A stretch of DNA of 64,000 nucleotides. It comes from Saprospiraceae bacterium UBA3362 (GTDB lineage: Bacteria; Bacteroidota; Bacteroidia; Chitinophagales; Saprospiraceae). This document shows positions 45,661-54,470 of the stretch, one piece after another (positions within the stretch are counted from its first letter, which is position 1; each line of letters opens with the position of its first letter). The translations under genes were made by a program, and so were the position numbers. Under the pieces are notes generated by a model. That model saw only the letters and a list, made by a program, of their open reading frames with translations. It did not search any database and was not told where the DNA came from. Location: assembly GCA_002360455.1 (NCBI GenBank), contig DEQQ01000081.1, forward strand, positions 1 to 64,000, in the 5' to 3' direction.

Positions 45661-45868
45661 CAGAAAGTGTTTGGGTTACAGTATAAACATAAAAGTACTC
45701 TGATTTAGTATTTTACCAAACTGCCGGATTGAAGGAGATGATGCTCATGCAATATGCGATAATGCAGCAAACCCGATGGGCAGCTGCTCAGATCAATTGT
45801 AGTCCTTAGCCCTGAAAATTGAGCCTGGTAGATCTTCCTGCCGGTCTGGATCCAGTAGTTCGATCTTT
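45652..45868. repeat. direct repeat unit 2 (with copy at 44097-44320)
   Basis: The upstream copy of the ~220-bp direct repeat. It includes the A8 start of the disrupted T9SS gene at its edge and the orphan 3' tail of a paralogue. Mismatches and one indel are visible, so it is an old duplication. Confidence 0.75.
45711..45868 (-). pseudogene. remnant of a duplicated T9SS sorting-domain gene (3' tail only)
   Basis: This segment is a near-copy of the 3' end of the neighbouring T9SS gene (compare 44158-44320): the final codons for GSLVKY, the ELLD segment and the sorting tail are recognisable. One inserted base within the ELLD-coding segment shifts the frame. Its 5' part is missing; homology ends near 45868. 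It is the tail of a lost upstream paralogue. Confidence 0.8.
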
Positions 45869-45924
45869 TAATGTTTATAGCGTTTATTAGTTATTCTTTA
45901 GTATGTTCAAATAGATTTCACTCC

Positions 45925-45960
45925 TAAAATAAAAAAGGCCTCGGCGGTCAACCCGAGGCC
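45925..45960 (-). terminator. Rho-independent terminator after ftsK
   Basis: On the minus strand the stem GGCCTCGG/CCGAGGCC with an 8-nt loop is followed by TTTTTTATTTT. It lies about 50 bp after the ftsK stop and is GC-rich against an AT-rich background. Confidence 0.9.
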
Positions 45961-46013
45961 ATCTACTATCAATCTCAGAAGGTTTAAACTACGTAAAAAA
46001 TAAGATTGTTTTT

Positions 46014-48548
46014 TTATTTGAATTTAGCCAAAATATTCTCCAATTCAATTTCATTAAATACCAGTACTTCTCTTGGCTTACTGCCTTCGGCAGCACTCAC
46101 GATTCCCACAGCCTCCATTTGATCCATAATTCTGCCTGCGCGATTGTAGCCCAGTTTTAATCTTCGTTGAATCATAGAAGTACTTCCATGTTGACTTTGC
46201 ACAACCAGTCTTGCAGCTTCTGCAAACATCTCATCCAACTCTCCTGCGCTGATCATCCCGGCTTCATCCTCGGAGCCTTCTCCTTTAAATTCAGGTAGAT
46301 AATAAGGACTACCGAATCCCTGCTGTGTTCCAATAAACTTGATCACTCTTTCTACTTCCGGGGTGTCAACAAATGCACATTGCAAACGAATCATATCCGA
46401 ACCTACACTGTACAGCATATCTCCTCGTCCAATCAAACGCTCCGCTCCTCCATAATCCAAAATAGTTCTTGAATCTATATTTGAAGAAACTTTGAAAGCT
46501 ATTCTTCCCGGAAAGTTTGCTTTAATTAATCCCGTGATAATTTTAACCGATGGTCTTTGGGTAGCAATAATCAAATGAATACCCACTGCTCTTGCCAATT
46601 GCGCCAACCTTCCAATGGGCATCTCTACTTCTTTCCCTGCAGTCATAATAAGATCTGCAAACTCATCAATCACAAGAATAATGTAAGGGAGAAATCGATG
46701 TCCTTTTTCGGGATTTAGTTTTCTATTTTTAAATTTATCATTATACTCCAACAAATTTCTGACTCTTGCCGCTTTCAACAATTCATACCGTTGATCCATT
46801 TCGATACAAAGTGAATTCAAAGTGTAAATCACTTTCGAAGTATCGGTAATAATGGCCTCTTCTTGATTGGGCAGCTGGGCCAAAAAATGTTTGTAGATAT
46901 CTGTGTAAATGGGCAATTCCACTTTTTTAGGATCGATCAACACAAGTTTTACTTCCGATGGATGTTTCCTGTACAGAATGGACATTAGAATTGAATTAAT
47001 CCCCACCGATTTTCCTTGCCCAGTAGCTCCGGCTATAAGTAAATGCGGCATCTTGGTTAAGTCGGCCACAACTACTTCGTTAGAAATGTTTTTTCCTAAT
47101 GCCAATGGCAATTCCATCTTAGGATCATTGAATCGCTCTGACTTCAACAATTCTTTTAATGGAACAACCTGTTTGTTTTTATTAGCAACTTCAATGCCTA
47201 TTGTTCCTTTGCCCGGAATGGGTGCAATAATTCTAATTCCCTGTGCAGACAAGCTCAACGCAATATCATCTTCCAATGATTTGATTCTCGAAATTCTTAC
47301 ACCGGGAGCCGGAACGATTTCATACAGAGTCACCGTTGGACCAATAGTCGCTTTGATTTTTTGAATCTCAATTTTGTAATGCTGCAACGTTGCAATGATC
47401 TGATTTTTGTTAGCTTCCAATTCGGCACGGTCCACTTCTGCTTTTTGATCACTATAATCATTCAGCAATTCTAAGCTTGGAATTTTATAGGAACTCAACT
47501 CTAAGGTTGGATCGAACAAATCCTCCGAATCAGAATTCCATCCGTCCTCTTCATCGAGAACGGAGGAATCTGTTGCTATATTCGTGTTTTGTTCTGTTTC
47601 TCTTGTATAACTTGAGCGCTCCTCTGCAGGACCTGCTATTTCTAAATTTAAAATTGGAGCTTGAGAATGGGATAAAACCCCCACAGAGGTCAAACTCAAC
47701 TCATCTTCCAAATTGGACTCTTTGAGATTATTTGCTGTTGATGTATCTGCCTTGGTTTCAGGCTGAACGAATCCCAATTTTTCTGCATTATAATCAGCAA
47801 AATCAAGTATAAAATTTTCTTCTTCTTTTGGGTTCATTTGAGAGTGAAAAGACATGGATTTAGCCATTTCACTTTTGTCTTCCTGACTCGAACCCGAACC
47901 AAACCCTTTGAACCAGGACGGCGACCAGAAATTACTGATTGAGGTCGAACCACTGGTTTCCATTTGGAACGCTTGAAAGTTTGGATTAAAATACCAAACG
48001 AACAAACTAACCAAGCCAAAAATTAAAGATATACCAAGTCCTATTTCTCCTACAAAGCTTCCAATGAGATTGCAATTGTAGTTGCCAAACGCTCCTCCCC
48101 ATGGGAAAGCACTGTTGGCACCAACAAAACTCATGATCATGGCGAGCAAACACATGATAACTATGGTATGAGTAGAAAATCGCAAAAAACTCATCCACCC
48201 ACCACGGTGCATCAGCCTGATACCAAGCTGTACCAATAATGGAATAGCAAGAAATCCGGCAATTCCAAAGCCATAAAAGAATAATAAATGGGAGGAATAC
48301 GCTCCAAGTCTTCCCAGCCAATTTTCTACGCTAACGGATGACTTAAACAGAATATGCCATGAATAATGCATAACCTTGTCTTGGTCAGACCTCCAGCTGA
48401 ACAGGTAAGAAATAAATGAAATTGTAAGATAAACTGCCAACATAAACGACAGCATAGCCAGGATCTTTGTAAATCTTTCGTCCTGCTGCCACCGTTTCAG
48501 CATATCCCAAAAGGACTCGGGACTAGCCTTCTTTTTTTGTTTAGCCAT
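46014..48548 (-). CDS. ftsK: DNA translocase FtsK
   Basis: Septum-located motor that moves chromosome ends to resolve dimers at XerCD sites. Four N-terminal membrane segments (~35-190), a low-complexity acidic linker (~220-400), then the alpha/beta motor with Walker A in IAGATGQGKSVGINSIL, LVLIDPKKVELP, Walker B in ILVIDEFADLI and IGRLAQLARAVGIHLIIATQRP. The C-terminal gamma winged helix (LVVQSQHGSTSMIQRRLKLG, then RAGRIMDQMEAVGI) reads orienting sequences. Length (844) is normal for Bacteroidota. A strong terminator follows. Confidence 0.96.
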   Translation of the reverse strand: MAKQKKKASPESFWDMLKRWQQDERFTKILAMLSFMLAVYLTISFISYLFSWRSDQDKVMHYSWHILFKSSVSVENWLGRLGAYSSHLLFFYGFGIAGFLAIPLLVQLGIRLMHRGGWMSFLRFSTHTIVIMCLLAMIMSFVGANSAFPWGGAFGNYNCNLIGSFVGEIGLGISLIFGLVSLFVWYFNPNFQAFQMETSGSTSISNFWSPSWFKGFGSGSSQEDKSEMAKSMSFHSQMNPKEEENFILDFADYNAEKLGFVQPETKADTSTANNLKESNLEDELSLTSVGVLSHSQAPILNLEIAGPAEERSSYTRETEQNTNIATDSSVLDEEDGWNSDSEDLFDPTLELSSYKIPSLELLNDYSDQKAEVDRAELEANKNQIIATLQHYKIEIQKIKATIGPTVTLYEIVPAPGVRISRIKSLEDDIALSLSAQGIRIIAPIPGKGTIGIEVANKNKQVVPLKELLKSERFNDPKMELPLALGKNISNEVVVADLTKMPHLLIAGATGQGKSVGINSILMSILYRKHPSEVKLVLIDPKKVELPIYTDIYKHFLAQLPNQEEAIITDTSKVIYTLNSLCIEMDQRYELLKAARVRNLLEYNDKFKNRKLNPEKGHRFLPYIILVIDEFADLIMTAGKEVEMPIGRLAQLARAVGIHLIIATQRPSVKIITGLIKANFPGRIAFKVSSNIDSRTILDYGGAERLIGRGDMLYSVGSDMIRLQCAFVDTPEVERVIKFIGTQQGFGSPYYLPEFKGEGSEDEAGMISAGELDEMFAEAARLVVQSQHGSTSMIQRRLKLGYNRAGRIMDQMEAVGIVSAAEGSKPREVLVFNEIELENILAKFK

Positions 48549-48882
48549 AATGATAGTAGATAGTAGATTAAATATTAAAACCGGGCGCTAAGGTACGTGA
48601 TAAAATCATATTACAAAATTTTATAATATATTTTTTAATAAAAATCTTAAATTTATACATTATTCAAAAACATAATATGATATTTAAAATATTATATAAT
48701 TTTTTTTAAAATGCGTAACAGACAGAACGACTTAGTCTAACTGTTAAGAAGAATGTTAAAGTCCTTGGTCAGCCTCTCCCAAGCTATTACTTTTGCATCC
48801 TATTAAAAAGGATTCAAAAAAAACAGGCTAAAAGCTCAATGAGATGATCAAAACTGGTTTTTAGTCAATAAAAAGCTTAAGA
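48549..48882. other. divergent ftsK / dehydrogenase gap
   Basis: About 334 bp, with a very AT-rich middle (48600-48715). A promoter for the plus-strand gene is visible at 48765-48795, and a small hairpin ATCCTATTAAAAAGGAT at 48797-48813 follows in its leader. No gene is seen. Confidence 0.5.
48765..48795 (+). promoter_or_regulatory. promoter (-33 TTGG, -7 TACTTTTG)
   Basis: TTGG at 48765-48768 and TACTTTTG at 48788-48795 are separated by 19 bp, close to the -33/-7 geometry of Bacteroidota promoters. The leader to the start at 48883 would be about 80 nt and holds a small hairpin. Confidence 0.55.
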
Positions 48883-50046
48883 ATGTATATCAAGAGTAAA
48901 TTTGTAATTGTAGGAAGTGGAGGAATAGGAAGAGCAGCAGCTCTTATGTTGTCTGAAAACAGAGAATTGGATGTTGAACTATTTATTGGAGACGTCAACC
49001 TCAATTCTGCTAAAGAGGTAGTAGAATGGGTCAAATCCGGCAGTTCGGCTATTACTAGCATCGAAGCATTCCACATTGACCCCAAACAAGAAACAGAGGA
49101 GATGAAATACATTTTTAGTTCTGCTCAAGTCATTTTAGATTGTTTGCCCGGCTCAGAAGCCCCTAGAATGGCCAAGTTTGCACTGCAATACAATCTGCAT
49201 TACGTCAACCTCACAGAATATGTAAAAGAAACAGATGAAATTATTGCCCTGGCCTCCAATGCATCTACAGGATTTGTGCTTCAATCAGGTCTGGCTCCGG
49301 GTTATATCAATATCTTAGCTCACCAATTGTATAAACAATTCCTAAAACAATACGGTGGACCGGTAAAATCAATATCAATGAAAGTAGGAGCATTGACCAA
49401 AATGACTCAAGCACCTCACTTTTATGGATTTACTTGGAGCCCAATTGGCGTAGCAACAGAATATGTAAAAGATGCGATTGTCATAAAAAACGGGGTAAAA
49501 ACAACCGTCCCTGCCCTATCCCAAACGACTAGACTGATTTTGGACGGGATTCAGTACGAAGATGATTATACATCGGGCGGAGCAGCTAATTTGCCCGACT
49601 ATTTTCAAGGCAAAGTTGAATCATTGGACTATAAAACCATCCGATTTCCGGGGCACTATGATTGGGTAAGATCCCAGATTCAAGAAATTGGTACAAAGCA
49701 GGATGTCGAACAGGCTTTACTGGCTAAAATGATAGAAAAAATTCCCCATACTGAAGACGATATGATAGTGCTTTATGTCTCAGTGACGGGATTTGATCAA
49801 AATAATACCTTTAGAATCAAAGAAAAAAATTTGATTATTGAGCCAAGTGAAGTCGGAGGTTATCTGCTCAAGGCCATCCAAACATGTACCGTTGCTCCAA
49901 TGTTGGAAGCTGCAAGAATGCTCCTCACAGGCCAATATAAAGGAGTTATTCTACAATCCGATCTCGACCCGGATCAGTTCTTGAATGGCCCTTTCATTCA
50001 GAAGGTGTACCAAGCCAAGAAAGCGACAGGACAGCTTACAGTGTAG
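48883..50046 (+). CDS. saccharopine dehydrogenase-like oxidoreductase
   Basis: A 387-residue NAD(P)-binding protein of the saccharopine dehydrogenase / lysine 6-dehydrogenase superfamily. It starts with a Rossmann motif (FVIVGSGGIGRAAALML, ~7-23), has VILDCLPGSEAPRMAKFAL, GFVLQSGLAPGYINILA and MKVGALTK, and a C-terminal substrate domain. Reactions in this family include saccharopine formation or cleavage and lysine 6-dehydrogenation. I cannot choose between them. It is monocistronic, with its own promoter. Confidence 0.85.
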   Translation: MYIKSKFVIVGSGGIGRAAALMLSENRELDVELFIGDVNLNSAKEVVEWVKSGSSAITSIEAFHIDPKQETEEMKYIFSSAQVILDCLPGSEAPRMAKFALQYNLHYVNLTEYVKETDEIIALASNASTGFVLQSGLAPGYINILAHQLYKQFLKQYGGPVKSISMKVGALTKMTQAPHFYGFTWSPIGVATEYVKDAIVIKNGVKTTVPALSQTTRLILDGIQYEDDYTSGGAANLPDYFQGKVESLDYKTIRFPGHYDWVRSQIQEIGTKQDVEQALLAKMIEKIPHTEDDMIVLYVSVTGFDQNNTFRIKEKNLIIEPSEVGGYLLKAIQTCTVAPMLEAARMLLTGQYKGVILQSDLDPDQFLNGPFIQKVYQAKKATGQLTV

Positions 50047-50330
50047 GCTTTTATAACTTTTATTGTATAAGGTGTTTTTGGAAAATTTGACAATATTGAT
50101 TCAATGTCATAATATTGTTAGGGAATTTATTCTTTTGTAGTTCATAACTTGGACTTGAATTTCAATAACGATCCTATTTGAAGCAAGTTAGGAAAAACAG
50201 ATCAAAACCAGCCAAAACAGACTAATAAGAGAGAACCCTTTGCTGATAGCGGAGGGATAATCCGATACACAAACTTGAGCTTAAAAAAAAATAGAGTGTG
50301 ATAGATAATGCGCCTGTGGAAAATCGAAGG
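50047..50330. other. intergenic region after the dehydrogenase gene
   Basis: About 280 bp with no visible gene, hairpin or promoter box. It ends at the terminator of the minus-strand tRNA-Arg. Confidence 0.4.
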
Positions 50331-50377
50331 AGTAAAATAAAAAAGCGTAAGATTTTGACAATGAAAAACTTACGCTT
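50331..50377 (-). terminator. Rho-independent terminator after tRNA-Arg
   Basis: On the minus strand the stem AAGCGTAAG/CTTACGCTT encloses a 17-nt loop and is followed by TTTTTATTTT. It lies 12 bp downstream of the tRNA 3' end. Confidence 0.85.
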
Positions 50378-50388
50378 AATTATTGCAG

Positions 50389-50462
50389 TGATTCCGTTTG
50401 GATTCGAACCAAAGACCCTCTGCTTAGAAGGCAGATGCTCTATCCAGCTGAGCTACGGAACC
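50389..50462 (-). tRNA. tRNA-Arg (anticodon TCT)
   Basis: On the minus strand acceptor GGTTCCG pairs with CGGAATC, the anticodon loop is CTTCTAA (anticodon TCT) in stem TCTGC/GCAGA, and the T arm has GGTTCGAATCC. CCA is not encoded. The unit is complete, with a promoter upstream and a terminator downstream. Confidence 0.95.
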
Positions 50463-50487
50463 CTCTTGGCTTTCCCTTTCGGGAGCG

Positions 50488-50517
50488 CAAATATAGTACA
50501 AAATTTTTTTTTCCAAA
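50488..50517 (-). promoter_or_regulatory. promoter for tRNA-Arg (-33 TTTG, -7 TATATTTG)
   Basis: The minus strand reads TTTG at 50517-50514 and TATATTTG at 50495-50488, with an 18-bp spacer. The -7 box is 25 bp before the tRNA 5' end. Both boxes match consensus. It overlaps the leader of the divergent ung gene. Confidence 0.65.
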
Positions 50518-50527
50518 ATTCTATTTG

Positions 50528-51199
50528 ATGAATGTAAAGCTAGAAAAAGAGTGGGCCAATATTTTGAAAGAAGAATTTGAAAAGAGCTATTTCATTGAGC
50601 TTGTCCGACAAATCAAAAATGAAATCCTTAAAGGCAAAATCATCTACCCTCCCGGCAAGCTTATATTCAATGCATTTGACAAAACTCCTTGGAATGAGCT
50701 TAAGGTGGTGATTTTGGGACAAGACCCGTATCATGGAGACGGAGAAGCCATGGGGCTTTCCTTTTCTGTCCCTAAGGGTGTAAAAATCCCTCCATCATTG
50801 AAGAACATCTACAAAGAAGTCATGCGTACCGAAAACATCCTTGAACCGCAACATGGGGATTTGAGCTATTGGGCGATTCAGGGAGTATTATTACTTAATG
50901 CCTCGCTAACGGTAGAAAAAGATCTGGCCAATTCTCATAAACAAATGGGTTGGCATCAATTTACCGATGCAGTTATTAGAACGATCAATGACCAAAAATC
51001 CAACATCGTTTTTATGTTATGGGGCAATTTTGCAAAAAGCAAGATGGAACTTATAGATCAGAATAAACATCTGGTCCTTACCAGCACCCACCCCTCTCCT
51101 CTTGCCGGAAACTCGTTCATAGGAAATGATCATTTTAAGGTATGTAATCATTACTTAGAAGAGAAAAGTCTAGGCAGAATAGATTGGAGTATAATTTAA
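50528..51199 (+). CDS. ung: uracil-DNA glycosylase
   Basis: Removes uracil from DNA, the first step of base-excision repair. The frame extends back into the tRNA region, but the ATG at 50528 starts the family-like KLEKEWANILKEEFEK and gives 223 residues, the normal length. Motifs: VVILGQDPYHGDGEAMGLSFS with the catalytic Asp, LLLNASLTV, VFMLWGNFAKSK and the loop THPSPLAGNSFIG. Divergent from tRNA-Arg, with only 65 bp between them. Confidence 0.96.
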   Translation: MNVKLEKEWANILKEEFEKSYFIELVRQIKNEILKGKIIYPPGKLIFNAFDKTPWNELKVVILGQDPYHGDGEAMGLSFSVPKGVKIPPSLKNIYKEVMRTENILEPQHGDLSYWAIQGVLLLNASLTVEKDLANSHKQMGWHQFTDAVIRTINDQKSNIVFMLWGNFAKSKMELIDQNKHLVLTSTHPSPLAGNSFIGNDHFKVCNHYLEEKSLGRIDWSII

Positions 51200-51281
51200 T
51201 CAAATATTTATTTTTTAGATATAAATAAAAACTGTATAATTGCAGGTTCTTTGAAAGTAATTTAACCAAAATTAATTTTAT

Positions 51282-51803
51282 ATGAAAGCAAAACTATTAT
51301 TTTTTTCTCTTGTATTTGCAGGATTGTTTTTAGTGTCTAATCGTGCTTCTGCACAGGATTATCGCACTGCAGTAGGGCTCAGAGCTGCCTGGGGCTGGGG
51401 TTTGTCAGCTAAACATTTTATTAAAGATGGACATGCATTAGAGGGTATTTTAAGATACAGAAGCTATGGCAGTTCAGTCTTGGGTGTAAGTTATAAGTAC
51501 AGTTATTTACAGATTTCTGCTCTATACCAAATTCACAAAGAGATCCCAAGTATTGATGGGCTAATGTGGTATTTTGGTGGAGGTGCTGTTGTTGGTTTTT
51601 ACAGTGGAGACGGCTTTGATGCAATCAAAGGCGCTGATGGAGGAACAACTATAGGAATCAGCGGAAATGTAGGTTTAGATTACAAGTTTGCGAATATTCC
51701 ACTAAATATTAGCGCTGACTGGATTCCAACATTTGTTCTGAATGGTTATGGAAACGGTTTTGGTGCAGAAGGCGGCGGTGTAGCTGTTCGTTATACCTTC
51801 TAA
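51282..51803 (+). CDS. small outer-membrane beta-barrel protein
   Basis: A 173-residue precursor with a standard signal peptide (LLFFSLVFAGLFLVSNRASA, cut near AQ). The mature ~150 residues are Gly/Tyr-rich with alternating hydrophobic strands (GVSYKYSYLQISALYQI, YFGGGAVVGFYSG) and a C-terminal aromatic (VAVRYTF), the pattern of an 8-stranded OmpX/OmpW-like barrel. Specific function unknown. A near-match -7 box (TATAATTG) lies at 51235-51242, and a bidirectional terminator follows. Confidence 0.8.
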   Translation: MKAKLLFFSLVFAGLFLVSNRASAQDYRTAVGLRAAWGWGLSAKHFIKDGHALEGILRYRSYGSSVLGVSYKYSYLQISALYQIHKEIPSIDGLMWYFGGGAVVGFYSGDGFDAIKGADGGTTIGISGNVGLDYKFANIPLNISADWIPTFVLNGYGNGFGAEGGGVAVRYTF

Positions 51804-51830
51804 TTATTATAAATTACCCCAATCCTTAAT

Positions 51831-51862
51831 AAAAAAGCCAAGCCTTTTAGCTTGGCTTTTTT
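51831..51862. terminator. bidirectional terminator between barrel gene and selD
   Basis: A 12-bp perfect stem (AAAAAAGCCAAG/CTTGGCTTTTTT) around an 8-nt loop. T runs appear on both strands, so it can end both convergent transcripts. It lies 27 bp after the barrel stop and touches the selD stop codon. Confidence 0.92.
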
Positions 51863-52904
51863 ATTTTTTACAATATATCACTTCACTTTGCTTTTCTATC
51901 ATCTGCCCTACTTTCCAATAAGTTTGTTTATGTGAGTCCATAAACCTCTCAAAACTCTGCTGATCATTTGGAGCAACAGCCATAAGAAGTCCTCCACTTG
52001 TCTGTGGATCTGCAATGATATAATGATTCGATTGATGTAATTCTACCTTATGTCCATAGCTTTTCCAATTTCTTTGCGTACCGCCCGGTACACTGCCTTT
52101 TTCTACATAAGCCGCCAAATTAGAGCTCAAAAGGGGAATCTTATCCAATTCCAATTCTGCGCTCAAACCGGAAGCTTCGCATAACTCAATCAAATGACCC
52201 GCCAGTCCAAACCCTGTTACGTCAGTCATTGTATGAACATATTCCAATTCAGAAACCAAGTCTCCTGCCAGATTTAATGCCAACATGGATTTAAGGGCTG
52301 TATCGTAATCCTCGTCACTTACTATAGATTTTTTTTGTGCGGTTGTAATGATCCCAACTCCAATGGGTTTGGTCAAATAAAGCAGGTCCCCTTTTTTTGC
52401 CGCTGAATTTTGCCTCAATTTCTCTGTATTAACGATTCCATTCACCGAGAGCCCAAAAATGGGTTCAGGAGAGTCAATACTATGTCCGCCGGCAAGTGGA
52501 ATTCCAGCATCTTGACAAACGGCTCTTGCTCCTTCCAACACTCTTGAAGCAATATCTGTAGACAATTGATTTATTGGCCAGGCTAAGATTCCAAGCGCAA
52601 GAATAGGCTTCCCTCCCATAGCATAAACATCGCTTATGGCATTGACAGAAGCAATTCGACCAAAATCATACGGGTCATCAACAATAGGCATAAAAAAATC
52701 TGTTGTACTTATCAATGCGGTTCCGTTTTTCAAATCCAGCACGGCCGCATCATCTCTTTGCTCATACCCAACCAGAAGATCAGGATGAACATTCTTGTTT
52801 CCCCTTTTTGTAGCTAAAATTTCACTTAAGACCGAAGGAGAAATCTTGCATCCGCAACCCGCACCATGACTGTATTGTGTCAATCTAACATTTTCCATAT
52901 TCAT
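51861..52904 (-). CDS. selD: selenide, water dikinase
   Basis: Makes selenophosphate from selenide and ATP. The 347-residue sequence has the N-terminal active-site loop HGAGCGCKISP with Cys17 (not selenocysteine), then VGYEQRDDAAVLDL, LISTTDFFMPIVDDP, ALGILAWPI, AGGHSIDSPEPIFGLSVNG, DVTGFGLAGHL and DPQTSGGLLMAV, in normal order. It is the last gene of the operon, overlapping mnmH by 20 bp. The overlap suggests co-translation and shared use of selenium for tRNA modification. Confidence 0.97.
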   Translation of the reverse strand: MNMENVRLTQYSHGAGCGCKISPSVLSEILATKRGNKNVHPDLLVGYEQRDDAAVLDLKNGTALISTTDFFMPIVDDPYDFGRIASVNAISDVYAMGGKPILALGILAWPINQLSTDIASRVLEGARAVCQDAGIPLAGGHSIDSPEPIFGLSVNGIVNTEKLRQNSAAKKGDLLYLTKPIGVGIITTAQKKSIVSDEDYDTALKSMLALNLAGDLVSELEYVHTMTDVTGFGLAGHLIELCEASGLSAELELDKIPLLSSNLAAYVEKGSVPGGTQRNWKSYGHKVELHQSNHYIIADPQTSGGLLMAVAPNDQQSFERFMDSHKQTYWKVGQMIEKQSEVIYCKK

Positions 52905-53922
52905 TAACTATTCTTTTTGCTATTTCAAGATTGGATTGAAAATAACATTCTAAAAAAATATTTTTGCTCAACTTATTCTTTTCAATATCAAATGCATAAC
53001 AACTATCATAATAGGACAGTGCAATATCTACAGCTTTATTCAATTCATTTTGCTCAACAAAAGCAATAGCGTTTGAGCAAGCTTCAAAACCTAGTCTTCT
53101 CTGAATACTTTGGAACGATCGTATCAAATCTTGAGGATCGGTTTTGGAATAAGTCTGAATCAAATGTTGCTTTCTAAATTCTTCATCTCTTTGAATAAAA
53201 AGATGGTCTGCCCTTTGCATTTTTTGCCACAAATAATCCGGTATCGTAATTTTACCTATTCTTTTGCTTTCATTCTCCAACCACAATATTCTATTTTCAT
53301 CCACCTTCATAAGCTCGAAAATTAAATTATTCTCAAACTGTTCATTTGTGGGTTGCTGTTTTTCTGCTATCCAACCGAAGGCAGATCCCTTGTGATTGGC
53401 TAATGCTTCCAAATCTATAACCTGCTGATGCAAAAGTTTTAGCTCTTTTATAATTTCTGTTTTTGCAGCTCCTGTTTTTCCTGCGATAATGCAAATTTTA
53501 AAATTTTTTTTCTCAAAATATTCTCTCCATTGATTACGAAACGTTTTATATCCTCCTTCTATCACAGTTACATTCATTCCATATAAACTAAGAAGCCAAG
53601 CTATGGCATTGCTTCTCATTCCACCCCTCCAACAATAAACCACTAATGGCTTTCCTAGGCTTATTGAATCTGCTTGAAGGATTAATTGATCCAGCTTATT
53701 TTGAATCAACTTCATTCCCAACAATATGGCCTTCTGTTTGCCTTCGTTCTTATAACAAATTCCTACTTCTCTTCTTTGATCATCGTCAAACAAAGGAAAA
53801 CTTATAGCTCCAGGAAGGTGACCCTCATAAAATTCTTGAGGAGATCTTACATCAAGAACACAAACTGAATTCCACAATTCTTTTGTAATCTCTAATGACG
53901 AAATGAAACAAAAATTTGTCAT
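52885..53922 (-). CDS. mnmH: tRNA 2-selenouridine synthase
   Basis: Replaces sulfur by selenium in the wobble 2-thiouridine of some tRNAs, using selenophosphate. The ATG at 53922 gives 345 residues; a TTG at 53937 adds five non-conserved residues. A rhodanese domain (VLDVRSPQEFYEGHLPGA) holds the active Cys97 in VVYCWRGGMRSN. A P-loop follows (IIAGKTGAAKTEII) and a C-terminal helical part. It overlaps selD by 20 bp and starts 2 bp after the exonuclease gene. Confidence 0.95.
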   Translation of the reverse strand: MTNFCFISSLEITKELWNSVCVLDVRSPQEFYEGHLPGAISFPLFDDDQRREVGICYKNEGKQKAILLGMKLIQNKLDQLILQADSISLGKPLVVYCWRGGMRSNAIAWLLSLYGMNVTVIEGGYKTFRNQWREYFEKKNFKICIIAGKTGAAKTEIIKELKLLHQQVIDLEALANHKGSAFGWIAEKQQPTNEQFENNLIFELMKVDENRILWLENESKRIGKITIPDYLWQKMQRADHLFIQRDEEFRKQHLIQTYSKTDPQDLIRSFQSIQRRLGFEACSNAIAFVEQNELNKAVDIALSYYDSCYAFDIEKNKLSKNIFLECYFQSNLEIAKRIVNEYGKC

Positions 53923-53924
53923 TG

Positions 53925-54467
53925 TTAAAATTTCCAATGATCAAAATACTTAAAAAATAATTTGGCCAGATTCTTTGCATCAGCCAATGCTCTATGTTCA
54001 ACTCCATCCATTTCTATTTGTTCCAATTTAAGAGATTTATTCAAACTAAATGCTTTATCATTTAATTTTAGCTCATGATACTTGGCTTTCAAGTCCACAT
54101 AGTGTTGCAATGGCTCTTTGGAGCAATTGTTTTCATTGCAATCTTGCGACATCAGATCAAAATCTTTTTTTCCCCATGTGATCAAAACAAAATCATCTGA
54201 ATCTTCCTCTATCCATTCAATAAACTCATTCCAAACGACTTTAAATGGTCTTGCTTGATCTATTTGAAGCTGAGTAATTCCAGTGAGTTGTCTGCAATAT
54301 TGAGATAATATCACACCACGCTTGGGTTTCACCAAGCTGCTGTATTCAGATTCCAGCTCTGCATAGGCGTTCAATTTACAGGCCCCTATCTCTATGATCT
54401 CCTGAGGATAAGGACTAAAACTGTTATTCCAACATGTAGCTTCCAAATCGCAAACTATATAGATCAT
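53925..54467 (-). CDS. DEDDh 3'-5' exonuclease family protein
   Basis: A 180-residue single-domain exonuclease of the ERI1/KapD type. Visible DEDDh residues: Asp and Glu in IVCDLEATCW with EIIEIGACKL, Asp in WGKKDFDLMSQD, and the C-terminal His/Asp pair in EHRALADAKNLAKLF. ERI1-like enzymes trim RNA 3' ends (histone mRNA, 5.8S rRNA). The bacterial role is not settled. It is tightly packed (2-3 bp gaps) between the acyltransferase and mnmH genes in the five-gene operon. Confidence 0.88.
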   Translation of the reverse strand: MIYIVCDLEATCWNNSFSPYPQEIIEIGACKLNAYAELESEYSSLVKPKRGVILSQYCRQLTGITQLQIDQARPFKVVWNEFIEWIEEDSDDFVLITWGKKDFDLMSQDCNENNCSKEPLQHYVDLKAKYHELKLNDKAFSLNKSLKLEQIEMDGVEHRALADAKNLAKLFFKYFDHWKF

Positions 54468-54470
54468 AAT

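Noticed and set aside
50298..50527. Frames over the tRNA-Arg region and the upstream extension of ung
   Set aside because: They read through tRNA-Arg and its terminator. The ung family start is at 50528.
52854..52856. Selenocysteine codon in selD
   Set aside because: The active-site position is encoded by a Cys codon (Cys17 in HGAGCGCKI); there is no in-frame TGA.
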